Below are positions 24,776 through 36,975 of a DNA stretch of 64,000 bases, piece after piece. A model generated the notes under the pieces. It did no database searches. It saw only the letters and a list, made by a program, of their open reading frames with translations, and was not told where the DNA came from. Made by a program: the position numbers and the translations under genes. The stretch comes from Sphagnum compactum (lineage: Eukaryota; Bryophyta; Sphagnopsida; Sphagnales), in the NCBI GenBank assembly GCA_965153455.1, contig OZ234501.1:10602001-10666000 (forward strand), given 5' to 3'. The number at the start of each line of letters is the position of its first letter. Position 1 is the first letter of the stretch.

Positions 24776-26015
24776 AAAAATCTTGTTGTTTGCAACCATT
24801 CCCTATGCAACTATGTGCGACTAAATGTCACCAACAATTATGAATGGTTACCTATGTTACTACTTTTCAAATTTGGATGGATTCTGGTTTTCCTTTCAAC
24901 TAGGTTACAACTATCACCTATTTCATCTTTCCAATAGGTTGATTTTTCATAATGTCTTTGTATTTTTCACAATATCATATATACACATAGTTGCACATGT
25001 AACCAAAATAATCACATTATAATTGCATAAGGTACGTATGCTACCTAATAGCTACATGTATAAACTATTTAATAGTACATACATACCTATACGTATATAC
25101 TTACCTACCTACTTACTAGGTCCATAAACCCTACCTACCTACCTACCTATCATGTGCCTCCAATTTACTTATTAAGTACCTACATACTTGCTAACTACTT
25201 AATAGGCTATTTAAATAATATTTAGAGGTTATTTAAATAGGTATTTAAAATAAATAATTATCTGAAGTTATCTATATACGTATTGAAAATAAATGTTATT
25301 TAAATAGGCACTTAGTAAGAATCTATGCTACATTAATATATGATACGGAATAGTTGCAACTAGGCTATAACTATGCGACTAGGCTACAATTAAAATTTTA
25401 TCCCATATTGTTTCTCTTCCCTTTCAAGTTTACAAATTATATAAGTAGGTTGGCGTGGTGTAGTAAACACATTCAATTTTTTCAATTGGAGGAGCTAATC
25501 ACATAGGCTCCATCAAAAAACTAAACTTAAAATTATAAAATAGGATTTTATCATAAAATTTTAGACTTACACCTAAGTACCAATCTACCTAGGCTAGACC
25601 TATGGCTAGGTGACCAACCTAGGTGCCATGTGGCTTAGCTAATGTGCCACATGGCCTATATCATTTAAGTGGTCCAACCTTAAGCTAACCCTAAATGATT
25701 ATAAGGTAATTTTAAATTGCCATGTGGCATAATCTAGCTGCTTTAATAAAATGGTTGAAGAAACAAAAAAAAAAATTATTTGGCAAAATATTTCAAAAAA
25801 TCCAAATAATGCCATGTGCGACATTTTTAAGCTACCACGCGTGAACAAACTATTTGTGTGCATTGTAGTCACAAGTGTAGTTGCAAATGTAGTTGCATGA
25901 AGTCATTGCTAGATACATGTATAAAGTCGCTATACTCATATTTTATGAAAAAAAACTTCATTTATCATTTGCGACCAATGTCAGTAATAATTTTTCGTTT
26001 GTTGCTAGGTTGATT
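24776..26015. other. AT-rich sequence with short TACC repeats
   Basis: The only structure seen is two short tetranucleotide runs (CTTACCTACC near 25100 and CCTACCTACCTACC near 25131-25149) and scattered CCTAGG words near 25.58-25.63 kb. No gene is supported. Confidence 0.45.
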
Positions 26016-26040
26016 CACTAGTAGAAAATGCCCTTTTTAT
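26016..26040 (+). mobile_element. Possible lone CACTA terminus
   Basis: CACTAGTAGAAAATGCCC has the form of a CACTA left end. I found no inverted partner nearby, so it may be an end of a truncated or nested element, or a chance match. Confidence 0.25.
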
Positions 26041-29000
26041 AAACCAAGTCAAAAACTACACATATAGTTGCAACTTATTTTTTGTAACTACTAACTAGTA
26101 ATGTCGACAAGTACAAGTTGAGAATGAAATTACAGTCAAAAGTGTATGCCACATATCATCACCACAACAATAACCATTACATGCCACTACTTACCAATTT
26201 AATTAAAAATTGCGCTACCAATTTAGTTAATGGATGTTGTCAACTACATTCAACTAATGGATGAACTTCATTCGCTGACTAGGCATGACATCAATCAAAA
26301 ATATAATTACAATTTCAACTAGGTTGCAACTATGTAAGTTGAACATTTTGACTATGTTACAATTATGTAAGTTGAACATTTTGACTCTGTTACAATTATG
26401 TAAATTGAACATTTGGCTAGTGGTGTCATGACACGTAGCACATTCATAATGTTAACACATGGCACATTCATAAAATGTGGGGTCAACGAATAGTTGTGTG
26501 ACACGTGGCATGCTCACAAATTTTGGGGTCAACAAATAATTAAATGACACATTGCACATCCACATTAATAGGTTAAGCCACATGGTGCCTGAATGCAGAT
26601 TAGGTCTAAACCTAGGCACCTAGGCTATACCTAAACATAAGCCATTTAATTTAGGCTTAAGTTAGGGTTAGACCTAGGCACCTATGTTAGGCCTAGACCT
26701 AAACCACATGAATGAAATCCTAAGGTTGAACATTTTTTATTGGTTCATCCCAAATGGCTATTACATTTTCATGTTTATTGTGACCTCCAACAATCCTAGT
26801 GCACTCCTTTATATAGTTTGGATCCATAGAATGGAAGCTAAACAATATGGGATAAAGATTTTAATTATAACCTTTGGTAGACACGCCTATCACCAAACAC
26901 TTAACAATGCATCATTATAACTTTCTTGTTTATGGTCTATTGCTTTTGGAACTTAAAACAATTTTGTAATCCTCCACTTGACGCATCCAAATTTGTAAAA
27001 AATGCTCCAATCTAATGGAAAATGAGCAAGATATACCCTTTCAAAGTGAAGGGGGTTGTGCTTTGGTTTTCTTCATTTGTGTTTGATATGATTTTGAAGT
27101 TTAAGCTCTTCAACCTTTTTTTTTTTGTCTTTTCAATTTAAACAAGTTTTATAGATTTTGAAATAACACATCTACAGCCTTTGAAATTGTTCAAAATGAG
27201 TTAGAAATGAACAAAATATAATTGTTGGAAGTAAGGGGGGGTCTAGTGACAAAATTTGAAACAAATTTTCACTCTTTCTCTTCCTGCATTTTCTATTTTG
27301 TTCTTAGATTTTGAGGTTCAAAAAACATTTGTAGCTTTCCGTTTTGCGCTTCCAATGACATAAAAAATGTTCAATTTGGTTTTTAAATGAGGAGAAACTT
27401 GAAAATGTTTGATAGTAGAGTTTCATTTAGTGATAGATGTGTCTACCCTAGTTGTAACCTAGTTACAACTGAATTGCAACTCAATTAGTTATAATTTAAT
27501 TGTACAAGCTAGACTAAATTTAATTAGGCTTAAACTTAAACTAATAATCTACCTAACCTAGGTCTAGCTACTTACCTTAATTATTTATAATAATTAGTAA
27601 TAGACTATTTTTAATTGTATAGTTGTATAATTAAACAATGAAATATATTATCATCATTTATTAAATAATTATCATTGAATTTTCTTAAAATATTCATTAA
27701 AAATGTGTATGAACGTTTTATAAAACAAAGAATTAACTCAATTGTAAAAATTCAATAAATTTTTTTAAATGATATTTTATTTACAATAATATTGTAACTA
27801 GTAGTTAGAGTAGGCTAATTATTTGACTATTATTATTCATATTTTTATCTAACTTGTTGGAACCATTGAATGACCCAGTATAATAAATACTAAATAAAAA
27901 AACATAAAAAAAACATTTTAAAATATTAGTGTCAAATGACAATAATTTTTGAAAGTATATTATAATTTATTGGATATCTTTATTAATTATTCTTATAATT
28001 ATTATAATTTAATATTAATTATTGATTAAATACATAAAAATGAAATTTTATTGGAACTAATAGCCAAAATTAGAATGAAAATTCAAATTCTAAAAAATAT
28101 TAATTATGGAAATAATTGCCAACTAAAATTGAATTTATATGGAAATAATTAATTACACATGTATTGAACATCTTCCAAAAAATATTAACTATGTATCATT
28201 ACTTGATATGTTCTAAACTAAAATCGAATTTATATAAAATTAATAAATTATGTGTGTACTGAACATACACATTATTAAGTTGATTTATATTTCAGAATTT
28301 CCTTAAATCAAAGCTTATTATTTATATGCACAAAAAATATTTGCATCGTGCATAACCATTCATTTACACACAAAAACATTACACATAATTTAATCTTTTA
28401 ATGAATGTAAATAGTTTGTTGTGTTTTATTTTATGATTTTGAGATTTCTCAAACCAAATTGCTTCATATATCGCTATTAATATCTTTGAAAACCTAACAG
28501 TGAATAGGAGTGCATTGACTTGGGTTTAAATGTTTTTGGAGCTACAATGCAAAGGTTATTGATTATTGAACCATTTTTTAATAAACATTAATAAAATCAT
28601 AAATAAAAAATGTATTCGAATCCAAAGATGTACTTGGAAACTTGAAAAGTAGTCATTAAATTAGATTTAATAAATTTTACTTCATAATTTTAATCCACGT
28701 CATATTAACTAGGGACCTCATAATATCCATGTTAGAATTTTAAAATAAAAAATTATTTAGTGCAACATGTGATATCGAAAATGATTTAAAATAATTTCAT
28801 TAAATATGTCATAATCAACTAGTCTTTTTTTTATCAAAACCATGTAAGTTGCATATTAGTTAATTTTTGTTCCATTTCATTAAAGACATAGTGAATTTGG
28901 GGTAGTTGCAAAACCCATGATTCCTTCCTATGAAACTTACGTTTCCCCAAGGAATCAAGTTTTCCTTATGACAAGCCCCATTTGTCCCAAGTGCTAATAT

Positions 29001-29140
29001 TCCTAAAATCCCACAACTTAGTTCCTAAGGCAAATTGGGTAGTTGAACCTTGGTTCACCAAGGATTAGATACCCACATCACCATGGAGGTCCCAACATGA
29101 ATTTTGCCTTGTGTGAATTGAATTCACTCAAAGGTGCATG
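26041..29140. other. Very AT-rich sequence, nothing identified
   Basis: The stretch includes CCTAGG-type words near 26.6-26.7 kb and extremely AT-rich sequence at 27.5-28.9 kb, with stops in all frames. Short repeated words such as GTTGAACATTTTGACT near 26.34-26.39 kb are local duplications. No gene or bounded element is supported. Confidence 0.45.
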
Positions 29141-29274
29141 CCATTAGGGTGTGGGTAGGATTGCATGTAGTGAACATTTTTGATAACCTACTTACTAATT
29201 ACTTAACCTTTTTACTTACCTACATAAATAAAAATGTGAAATAAAAAACTTGACAAAACTTGTGACCTTTTGAT

Positions 29275-29346
29275 GGTGGAATCCATTGGTAAAGACTTGG
29301 TTTATATCATTGTTAGGGGAGGTTCAATTCCTTATACTTGAACCTA
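29275..29346 (+). repeat. tRNA-like relic (SINE head or tRNA pseudogene)
   Basis: An A-box-like segment, ATTGGTAAAGACTTGG, is followed by GGTTCAATTCC, which fits the RNA polymerase III B-box consensus in full. The spacing is close to that of tRNA genes. The rest does not fold into a clean cloverleaf. GGTAAAGACTTGG is shared with the relic near 23.35 kb (GGTTAAAGACTTGA), so the two probably derive from one family. Confidence 0.4.
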
Positions 29347-29379
29347 TGTGCATGCTTAAAGGAGTAAGGTAGCTAAATA

Positions 29380-29780
29380 AGTTAAATTAACATAACCAAG
29401 TAAGCTAGGCTAGGTAGGTTAGGTTAAATAGGTTAATTTAGGTTACCACCTACCTACCAACCTACTTGCCTTTTTATGACCTACTTAAACCTATTTCTTA
29501 TCTATCTATTTAAAAACATTATTTTTTATAGTAATCCAAAAAATGATTTAAATTTAAATAAAAATTCAACTAGTCAAATGGTTCATTGTTTGTTTGTCAA
29601 AATAACTAATCAAATAGTCCCTTATTTTGCTAATAAAAAATAACATCCTAGTCACAATGGGTAGTCAAAATTAACTTGTTCAAATTGACTTGTCCAAATT
29701 GACAAGGTGATTTTTTTGACATTTGTCATTTCGGATTTTCTTTTACTAGACTTTTTGCTCAAAAAATACATGGTTTTTTA
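29380..29780. repeat. TAGG array followed by a GTCAAA-rich block
   Basis: 29380-29510 is built of AGGTTAGG and CCTACC words, and 29530-29780 of GTCAAATGG and CAAATTGACTTGTCC words. The pairing of these two repeat types matches 10985-11680 and the interior and margins of the CACTA element, so this is probably a decayed relative. No terminus was found. Confidence 0.4.
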
Positions 29781-30429
29781 ATATTGTGTTGTCACTACCT
29801 TCACTAACATGTGTGAATTGACATGGTTGCGAAATGATAAGTATATTGGGGTAAGTCTACAATATAATGAACAATTACAAGTGTAACCATTCATGAATAA
29901 CACACTTGTCAATTTTTAACTTCACTTAGGATTGAATGTTTTTCATGTAATCTACATATTGTGATGTAATATACATTCAAATATGACATATAAAAATATG
30001 GGTCAATTATATCAAGATTGAGGGTGAAAAAGGACTAATTAAACACTTGTAACCAGTCCGGAGGTCCTCAGTAAGTCACATAAGATTTATCAAAATTAAT
30101 TTATATTTTTTTGGAAAATTTTCATATTCATATAGACTGAATAATTATTAGACTTTACATGGTTTTGGATCACCATTGGAATTGATATATAAATAAATTG
30201 TAAAATTTAAAATCTACAATTTTCTTTCCAATAACTCTTGGATAAATATAAAGATAAGTTGTAAAATTCAAAAAAACTAAATTTTATTATAAAAATCTAT
30301 TGTACAAGTCAACTATGCGATTAAACCATAAATTTTGTGCAATGGTTCCATGCCATCTCAATTTCCAATTTTAAGTCCTTACCCTTTTGAAAAGGACAAA
30401 GGAGTTGGGTTCGGTTCATTTTACTGTGG

Positions 30430-30634
30430 ACGTACCCAGTGTGACTTCATTAACATTTGTGTTGACATGATTGCCAAATGACATGTCTATTGTGATTGAT
30501 TTGGTTAACATGTGTGCTCACATGATTATCAAATAACAACTATATAGTGATTGACTTGATTAACATTTGTGTTAACATGGTTACCAAATGACATGCCAAT
30601 TTTGACTAACTTGAGAAATGTGTGTCAATGTTTG
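30430..30634 (-). repeat. 55-bp tandem repeat array (reverse), interrupted by the gypsy element
   Basis: Units with the word TAACATTTGTGTTRACATG start at about 30451, 30506, 30561 and 30616, exactly 55 bp apart. They are the reverse complement of the array at 11.79-12.06 kb. The gypsy element begins at 30635 inside the fourth unit, so the array was the insertion target. Confidence 0.7.
30630..30634. other. Target-site duplication GTTTG (left copy)
   Basis: GTTTG directly precedes the left LTR. The same five bases follow the inverted LTR at 37798-37802. A 5-bp duplication is usual for Ty3/gypsy integration. Confidence 0.8.
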
Positions 30635-31414
30635 TGACGCGCTCCTAAGTCCCTTGTTGAACCCACTTGAGGGTTCAACTATGTAGAGTTGCGGAAAGTT
30701 GGGACTCGAGGGCCGCTCCCGACTTCCAGCACTAGAAAAGGGTAGAGGGGCGTGCTAGAAGTCCCGGGATTAGACTAGGAAGAGGACAAGCGTTTGTGCT
30801 ACTCAAATCTGCATCAAAACCAACCCCAAGTTGGTTAGAACTCATTCTGCACCCTTTTGGTGTTGGGACAAGCCACGGGCTAACTCGGACTCACTTGACT
30901 CACCACGGCCCGGACTCGGGGGAAACCACCACCTTCCCCCATATAGTATACTCTGCAGCTCGCCGCCGAGGCTACATCCAAATGGCTCTTTTCTCCCGGG
31001 ACTCCCAGGTTAGAGTCTCGAATCTGTCCCGGGTTGGAGTCCTGGAACTTTGGGAGCTCGTATCTCCCAGATCCAACCTCCGATTGGAGTGATCCTTGAA
31101 CCAAAGTTCTTCCAGAGCTTTCCAACGCCATGTCGCACTCCCTGAGGGGACGTCGGGAAAGGGTCGATTCCTGACTTTTAATGGTCGGGAGTCAAACTGC
31201 CAATTTGACTCCCGGCCCTTCTTTCGCCCATAACTTGGGCTGCGGATGTCCAAATGGCCAATACGAGGGCATTTTAGACATCTACACTTCAAGACCTTTT
31301 CATTGATATAAAGAACACTTCAAGGCGAGGTGTTTTGACCCCCTGTAATTGCTTCTGAGTTTTTGGGAGTGTTGAGTTGCATTCTCAACTTAGCCTCAAA
31401 GTGGAGTTGCGACA
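30635..31414 (-). repeat. Downstream (3') LTR
   Basis: This LTR of 780 bp has TG...CA ends (TGACGCG...TTGCGACA in plus orientation). A TATA-like TATACTATAT lies on the minus strand at 30950-30941. Compared with the inverted LTR at 36976-37797 and the solo LTR, this copy lacks about 35 bp between CTGAGTTTT and GGGAGTGTTG near 31365. The first 261 bp differ at 3 positions from the partial upstream LTR and at 5 from the inverted LTR, by hand count. Confidence 0.85.
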
Positions 31415-31430
31415 CTCTCCCCCACTAGAA
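31415..31430 (-). promoter_or_regulatory. Polypurine tract
   Basis: On the minus strand the sequence TAGTGGGGGAGAG lies directly before the downstream LTR. This is the expected position and composition of the primer for plus-strand DNA synthesis in an LTR element. Confidence 0.75.
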
Positions 31431-32171
31431 GAAAAGGTCAATGTCCTCATTGACACTTAGAATTTTTCCTTCGCACAATTACAATTGCTTTCATTCGGAT
31501 CCTTGGCCATTTGCCGACTCTTTGCGGCTTGGACCTTGTCTCAAGCTAACTTAGGCGTCCCCAAGATTCCAACACGTTCTTGACAAGTCCAAGAGGGTCT
31601 CCTGCAAACCCTCTACTTTTGCTTCGTCAAAAGATTAAACTAGCTTAATTTGACGAAGCCCCTCATTTGGGAGGAACTTTTTCATTCTTCCCCTCATGAG
31701 GAACTTAAGTCAAGTCTACTCTTGACCTAAGCTACTTGACATGACTCCTTTTCCTAACTCGCGCCTTGGCCACAACAACCAAGCCTTAACTAAAAGGTTT
31801 GCTTATCAAGGTACGAGAAGCAACACTTGGGTTTGCCAAACCCAAGTCCCAAACTACACTTAAAGTATGCGAGCGGGGTCATGACTTCCCGCGTTGGCCA
31901 CACTACCAACCAACCCTTTGGGATGCACTTAAGGCATGTGCATGTCCCTGCAAGCTCACCTTGCTTGCCTCCTCTTTTGGGAGTCCGATTTTGATTTGGG
32001 CCTACGCAAGAAAGTTCCATTTGTCCCATGCCCCTTGACAACTCTATTTGCCTTATACAAATTTCTCATGATACAATCTCTTTGGAAGTTTTAAAGCCCT
32101 TTTTACTTCACTTGCAACTTGATGTGGTACATTTTGTATGAAACTCCGCCCCACTAAAAGAAAGGTGATGT
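31431..32171 (-). other. Non-coding region between pol and the downstream LTR
   Basis: About 740 bp separate the end of the coding region from the polypurine tract. The short open frames here on both strands overlap each other and show no recognisable domain. It is probably the 3' untranslated part of the retroelement transcript. Confidence 0.5.
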
Positions 32172-34489
32172 CCTCATCATGCTCTATGTCTTTTCTTTGC
32201 CAGCCTAGTGTGGAATTCTTCTATGGCTTCTTGGGCATGTTCCATGTCGGATTCATTCACCTAAGATGCCTCTATTGCATTGTAGCCTTTCCACTTAACT
32301 AAGTATTCCCGCTCTCGCCCTCTAAGTTGCCTTGATTTAAGCACGGCCTCCACCTCAAACTCTGGTTCATTATGAACCAAGTCCGGTGGAGGCCTTGAGT
32401 GATGCTCTCTATTAGGCCTTGAGGCGTCGCGGGAGACCGGCTTCAAAAGGGAAACATGAAATGTGGTATGAACTCTAAGATTTTGCGGTAATTCTAACTT
32501 ATAAGTGTCGGAAAGTCTCTTTTCCAACACTTTGAATGGACCCGCATATGGGCCCATAAACTTATGACTTAACCCTTCGGGCAACCAGAAGTTCTTGATG
32601 TTCAACCACACCTCGTCTCCTTCTTGAAACTTCACCTCTTGTCGGGACTTATCCGCAAAATCCTTGTACCTTTTGTGCGCCTTTTCTAAGTTGGCTTTTG
32701 CCAACTCCCACAAGCGCCTTCTCTCTTCATCAAGTTGTGTGACCATTGGCACTTCCTCACTTGCATCACTCGAGGGTTGTCCTTGTGCTGCCCAAGTCAT
32801 GGGCACAATTGGTGACCTTCCCGTCACCATTTGGAATGGGGTGGACCCAGTTGCGGAATGTGCCGAGTTGTTGTAACAAAACTCGGCTAACTCCAAATGG
32901 TCCACCCAATCTTGTTGATCCGCCACCACATAATTCCTTAGGAATTGTTGGATCACCAAGTTCACCCTCTCGGTTTGTCCATCGGTTTGGGGACGGAATG
33001 AAATGCTCATTTTGAGTTCCGACCCCATTCGCTCCCACAAGGCCCACCAAAACTTACTTGTAAACTTCGGGTCTCGATCCGACACTATGTCCTTTGGAAA
33101 GCCATGATGCTTGAAAATGTGGGAGAAGAACAACCTTCCCGTCTCTTGAGCCGTGGCTTCATCTTTTGTGGGAATGAAGTGTGCCATTTTGCTAAATCGA
33201 TCCACCACAACCATGATGGCATCAAACCCCTTTGAAGGGGGCAAACTTACCATGAAATCCATTGACACACTTTCCGACGGCCCTTCGAGAATTGGCAAAG
33301 GTTGCAACAAACCTGCTTGCTTCTTGTTGAGGGTCCGGTTTTGTTGACAAGTTAAACAAGTCTTCACGTACTCCTCCGCACAATCCTTCAAGTTGGGCCA
33401 ATAGTAGGACTTCTTTAGGAATGTTGTGGTGCGCTTTGCACCACCATGGCCCGCAAACGGACCATCATGACATTCCTTCAAAAATGTGTCCCTTATTTTC
33501 CCTTCCGGCACATAGAGTCGATTTTGCTTGTACCACAACAATCCATTTCTCAAATGGAAGTGGGATTTGGCTCCATTTTGGATGTTTTGCCTTACCTCCT
33601 TGGCAAAAGCATCCCGGCGGCTCGCTAGTCTAACTTTTTTTTGAAGTTCCGACTCTGCCACATACACCACTCTAAGTTGGAGCTGTCGGCTCAAGGCATC
33701 GGGGACTATGTTCTCCTTTCCCGGCTTGTGCCGGATGTCCACATTGAACAAGGCCAATGTGTCTTGCCACCTTACTTGCTTGGAAGACAACTTGGGTTGA
33801 GTGGAGAAGTATTTCAAGGTCACATTGTCGGTCCAAACTACCACATCCTTGGAGCCTATGTAATGGCCCCAAGTCTTGAGGCAATGTATGACCGCCCACA
33901 TTTCCTTCTCGTGTGTTGGCCACCTTCTCTCCGTCTCGCTCAACTTTTTGCTTTCAAAGGCCACCGGTCTTCCATCTTGCACTATGACACCCCCAATTGC
34001 AAAGTCAGAGGCGTCGGAATGGATTTCAAAGTCCTTGTCAAAGTCGGGCAACTTCAACACCGGCGCCTTCACCAAAATGCCCTTCAATGCTTCAAAGGCT
34101 TCGTCGCATGCTTCATCCCAATCGTAGGTGACGGCGGACTTCTTCAAGAGGTTTGTCAAAGGGGCCGCTATTCTCGCAAAGTTCTTCATGAACTTGCGAT
34201 AATAGGAGTCCAATCCTAAAAAGGATCTCAAGGCGGGAACCGATCTAGGCGGCTCCCAATCCAATATTGCCTTGACCTTGTGATCATCCATCATCAAACC
34301 TTCTTAAGTTATCCTATGCCCAAGGAAATCCACTTTCGTCACCCCAAATTCGCACTTCTTGAGCTTGGCATACAACTTGTTTTCCCTTAGCCTTTGGAAC
34401 ACCTTGCGAAGGTGCTCCGCATGCTCCTTCATGGAGCTACTATAAATCAAAATGTCGTCTATGTAGACGACTACAAAATCATCAAGCAT
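32172..34489 (-). pseudogene. pol, 3' part: end of RT, RNase H, integrase, chromodomain (broken)
   Basis: The frame from 34489 starts inside the reverse transcriptase with the catalytic YIDD motif and reaches FLGHRIT before an in-frame TAA at 34304-34306. The same frame then runs on to 32261. Numbered from 34297, it has the RT thumb/connection, RNase H with acidic residues D95, E130 and D157, an integrase zinc-binding set H277/H284/C314/C317, the catalytic triad D347, D407 and E443 with the canonical 35-residue gap between the last two, and a chromodomain from about residue 646 (EFEVEAVLKSRQLRG...YLVKWKGY). A TAG at 32261-32263, probably from a tryptophan codon, ends the frame inside the chromodomain. 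The frame beyond it stays open to about 32172. Chromodomains direct integration into particular chromatin in this group. Confidence 0.85.
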
Positions 34490-36657
34490 TCACGGAAAAT
34501 GTCGTTCATGAGAGTGCAAAATGTGGCGGGTGCATTGGTGAGCCCAAAAGGCATCACCAAGAACTCATATGAACCATACCTTGTGCGATAAGCGGTCTTT
34601 TCTTCGTCCCCTTCCACGATCCTTATTTGGTAATACCCCGAACGTAGATCAATTCTACTAAAAACCTTGGCTCCCGAGAGACGATCAAATAGATCATCGA
34701 TGCGAGGTAAAGGATAACGGTTTTTCACCGTTGCCTTATTGAGTGCTCTATAATCCACACACATCCTCAAAGTTCCATCCTTCTTGTGAACAAAAAGGAC
34801 GGGTGCCCCATATGGTGACTTGCTTAGTTTGATATAACCTTTCGCGAGGAGTTCCTCAAGTTGAGCCTTGAGTTCTTTCAACTCCTCGTGGCTCATTCTA
34901 TATGGGGCCTTGGCGGGAAGTGCCACTCCTGGCATGACCTCGATCGCATGATCAACTCGTCTCCTCGGGGGCAAGTCTTCGGGCAAGTCTTCGGGCATCA
35001 CATCCGGGAACTCTTCCAAAACCTTCCTTATGCACTTGGCGGAAGTCACCAACTTGGTGGTTTCCTTGGGCTCATACTCATCCAACACCCGCATGACACA
35101 CATCATGCCAAAACCTCCCACGCATTCTCTTTCCCAAACTTTTCCTAACATAAAGTGGATGGTTGGTCCACCGACACAAGGCAACTCATGTGCCTTGACT
35201 CGCACAATCCCACTTTTAGATGGGATTCTAACTAACCTATTGTGCCCTTCGATGAGCACATTGTTTTGGGTGATGAACTCCATTCTCAAAACGCAATCCA
35301 TTCCACCCAAGGTGGAAACTAACAAGTCCACCTTTCCTCTCCAATTTCCCAATTGGAGAGGTGCTCCCTTTGCTTGTAAAGTAGTTGGATGGGGAACCCC
35401 ATCCGCGAAGTGCACCTCAATGGGTGCCTTGAGCTCCTCCAGGTGGAGCTCCATCCTTTCGGCGCTTTCTCGAGTTATGAAATTGTGAGAAGCCCCTATG
35501 TCCAAAAGACATAAAATATCCCGCTTAGCAATCTTCCCCTTCAAGAAGATAAGTCGATTGCATTCCGGTTGGGCTAGAGTGGCATTGAGAGCAAGTACCT
35601 TAGAGCTCCCACTCCCCGGTTTGGACTTGGGATAATCTTTGGAGTAATGCCCCACCTCGTTGCAATTGAAACATGCTCCCTTGGGTTTTGCTCCAAATTC
35701 TCCCTTGGTTTGGCTCCCTTTGAAAGGAGCCCCCTTCTTCACAAAGCTCCCTTTCGGTTTGAACCCCGAGCCGTGGAATTGTTTGGGCTTATCCTTGGTT
35801 GGGCTACCTTGCCCCCGATTCCATTCCCCCTCATGCCTTGGTTTCTTGTGAAGGAACTTGTTGTCCTTCTTGAACCCGGATTTGTCACTCCGCCCCACAT
35901 CCGAAAAGTTCTCCACTTTCGTGATGGCCTCGGATAGTGAGGCGGGCCAACTCTCCTCAAGCTTTGGCTTGGCCCAAGTTGGAAGCCCCATCACAAATTG
36001 GCACACACGATCCAACTCGTGCATGTGCCGGATCTCAAGCATGAGTTCGGAATAGGCCCTCACATATTGCCTCAAATTTTCATTTGTGGCATTCACAAGG
36101 TCACGGAGTTTGCACCGGGAGATGTAGTCGAAATTCCTTGGAACAAATTCCGACTCGAGGCGTTCCTTGAAGAACTCCCAAGTATACCCATGGTTCTTCC
36201 CCTCCTCTTGTCTCACCGTCCGCCACCATGTGGCGGCATAGCCTTTCAAGTAGGACTGGGCAAGCTCCACGGCGGAATGCCGTCCAACCTTGGCGGCATG
36301 TATATAATTGTCCATCTCCGCAAGCCAAGCATCCACAACCTTCCAGTCTCGGGCACCATCGAAATACCTGGGCTTGGCCGGTTGAAACCTTTCACCTTTG
36401 GAGGTCCCCGTTTTGAGGGCCGCCACCAACTCACCAAAGTCAGGCCTATTCATCTTGAGGAGGACTTCAAGTTGCTCCGGGGTGAATAGGACCGAGCTCC
36501 GTTGTTCCTCCTCACTTTTGGGTTCAACCTCGGGTTCATTTTGGTCCTCCCGGAAATTTGGTTCCTCCCCAATTGATTCCGGCGGGGCTACTAGGTTTTC
36601 GACGAACTCCTCGGACCTAGGCTCTGGAGCTAGCTTCCGGTTCTTCTTGGGTGCCAT
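34471..36657 (-). pseudogene. gag, protease and start of reverse transcriptase (broken)
   Basis: This frame of 728 residues starts at the ATG at 36657. The gag part (about 90-260) has [19 protein letters not shown] and ends in a zinc knuckle at about 329-342, [14 protein letters not shown], where the last cysteine of the CCHC pattern is tyrosine. The aspartic protease motif at D386 reads [10 protein letters not shown]: the residue after the catalytic aspartate is isoleucine, where the family has serine or threonine. Reverse transcriptase follows from about residue 570 with [24 protein letters not shown] (first catalytic aspartate near residue 670) and [13 protein letters not shown]. Near 34478-34485 one base appears to be missing, shifting the frame just before the YIDD motif. 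Plus-strand open frames over this region are shadows. Confidence 0.88.
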
Positions 36658-36690
36658 CCCAAACTCCCAAGAAGTAGTCGAGCTTCACCT

Positions 36691-36705
36691 TGAGTTCTGA
36701 TACCA
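36691..36705 (-). promoter_or_regulatory. Primer-binding site, initiator tRNA-Met
   Basis: On the minus strand TGGTATCAGAACTCA lies two bases after the U5 end of the partial upstream LTR. It matches the first ten bases of the usual tRNA-iMet-complementary site (TGGTATCAGAGC), with a change after that. This fixes the sense orientation of the element. Confidence 0.8.
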
Positions 36706-36707
36706 CG

Positions 36708-36968
36708 TGACGCGTTCCTAAGTCCCTTGTTGAACCCACTTGAGGGTTCAACTATGTAGAGTTGCGGAAAGTTGGGACTCGGGGGCCGCTCCCGACTTCC
36801 AGCACTAGAAAGGGGTAGAGGGGCGTGCTAGAAGTCCCGGGATTAGACTAGGAAGAGGACAAGCGTTTGTGCTACTCAAATCTGCATCAAAACCAACCCC
36901 AAGTTGGTTAGAACTCATTCTGCACCCTTTTGGTGTTGGGACAAGCCACGGGCTAACTCGGACTCACT
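36708..36968 (-). repeat. Truncated upstream LTR (last 261 bp)
   Basis: This segment matches 30635-30895 with 3 differences and then stops abruptly after GGACTCACT. The missing part is U3 with the TATA box. The break lies about 46-55 nt downstream of where the TATA box sits in the full LTR, so it falls close to the likely transcription start. After about 7 bp of filler (ATACTAG-like) the inverted LTR begins. Confidence 0.85.
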
Positions 36969-36975
36969 ATACTAG

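Noticed and set aside
26016-27440. CACTA element beginning at CACTAGTAGAAAA
   Set aside because: No inverted partner such as TTTTCTACTAGTG was found downstream. TAGTG words at 26.8, 27.24 and 27.43 kb lack matching context or duplication.
33641-36700. Several plus-strand open frames of 100-190 codons over the gypsy pol and gag region
   Set aside because: They lie opposite a recognisable gag-pol frame and have no domain of their own. They are shadows of the minus-strand coding sequence.
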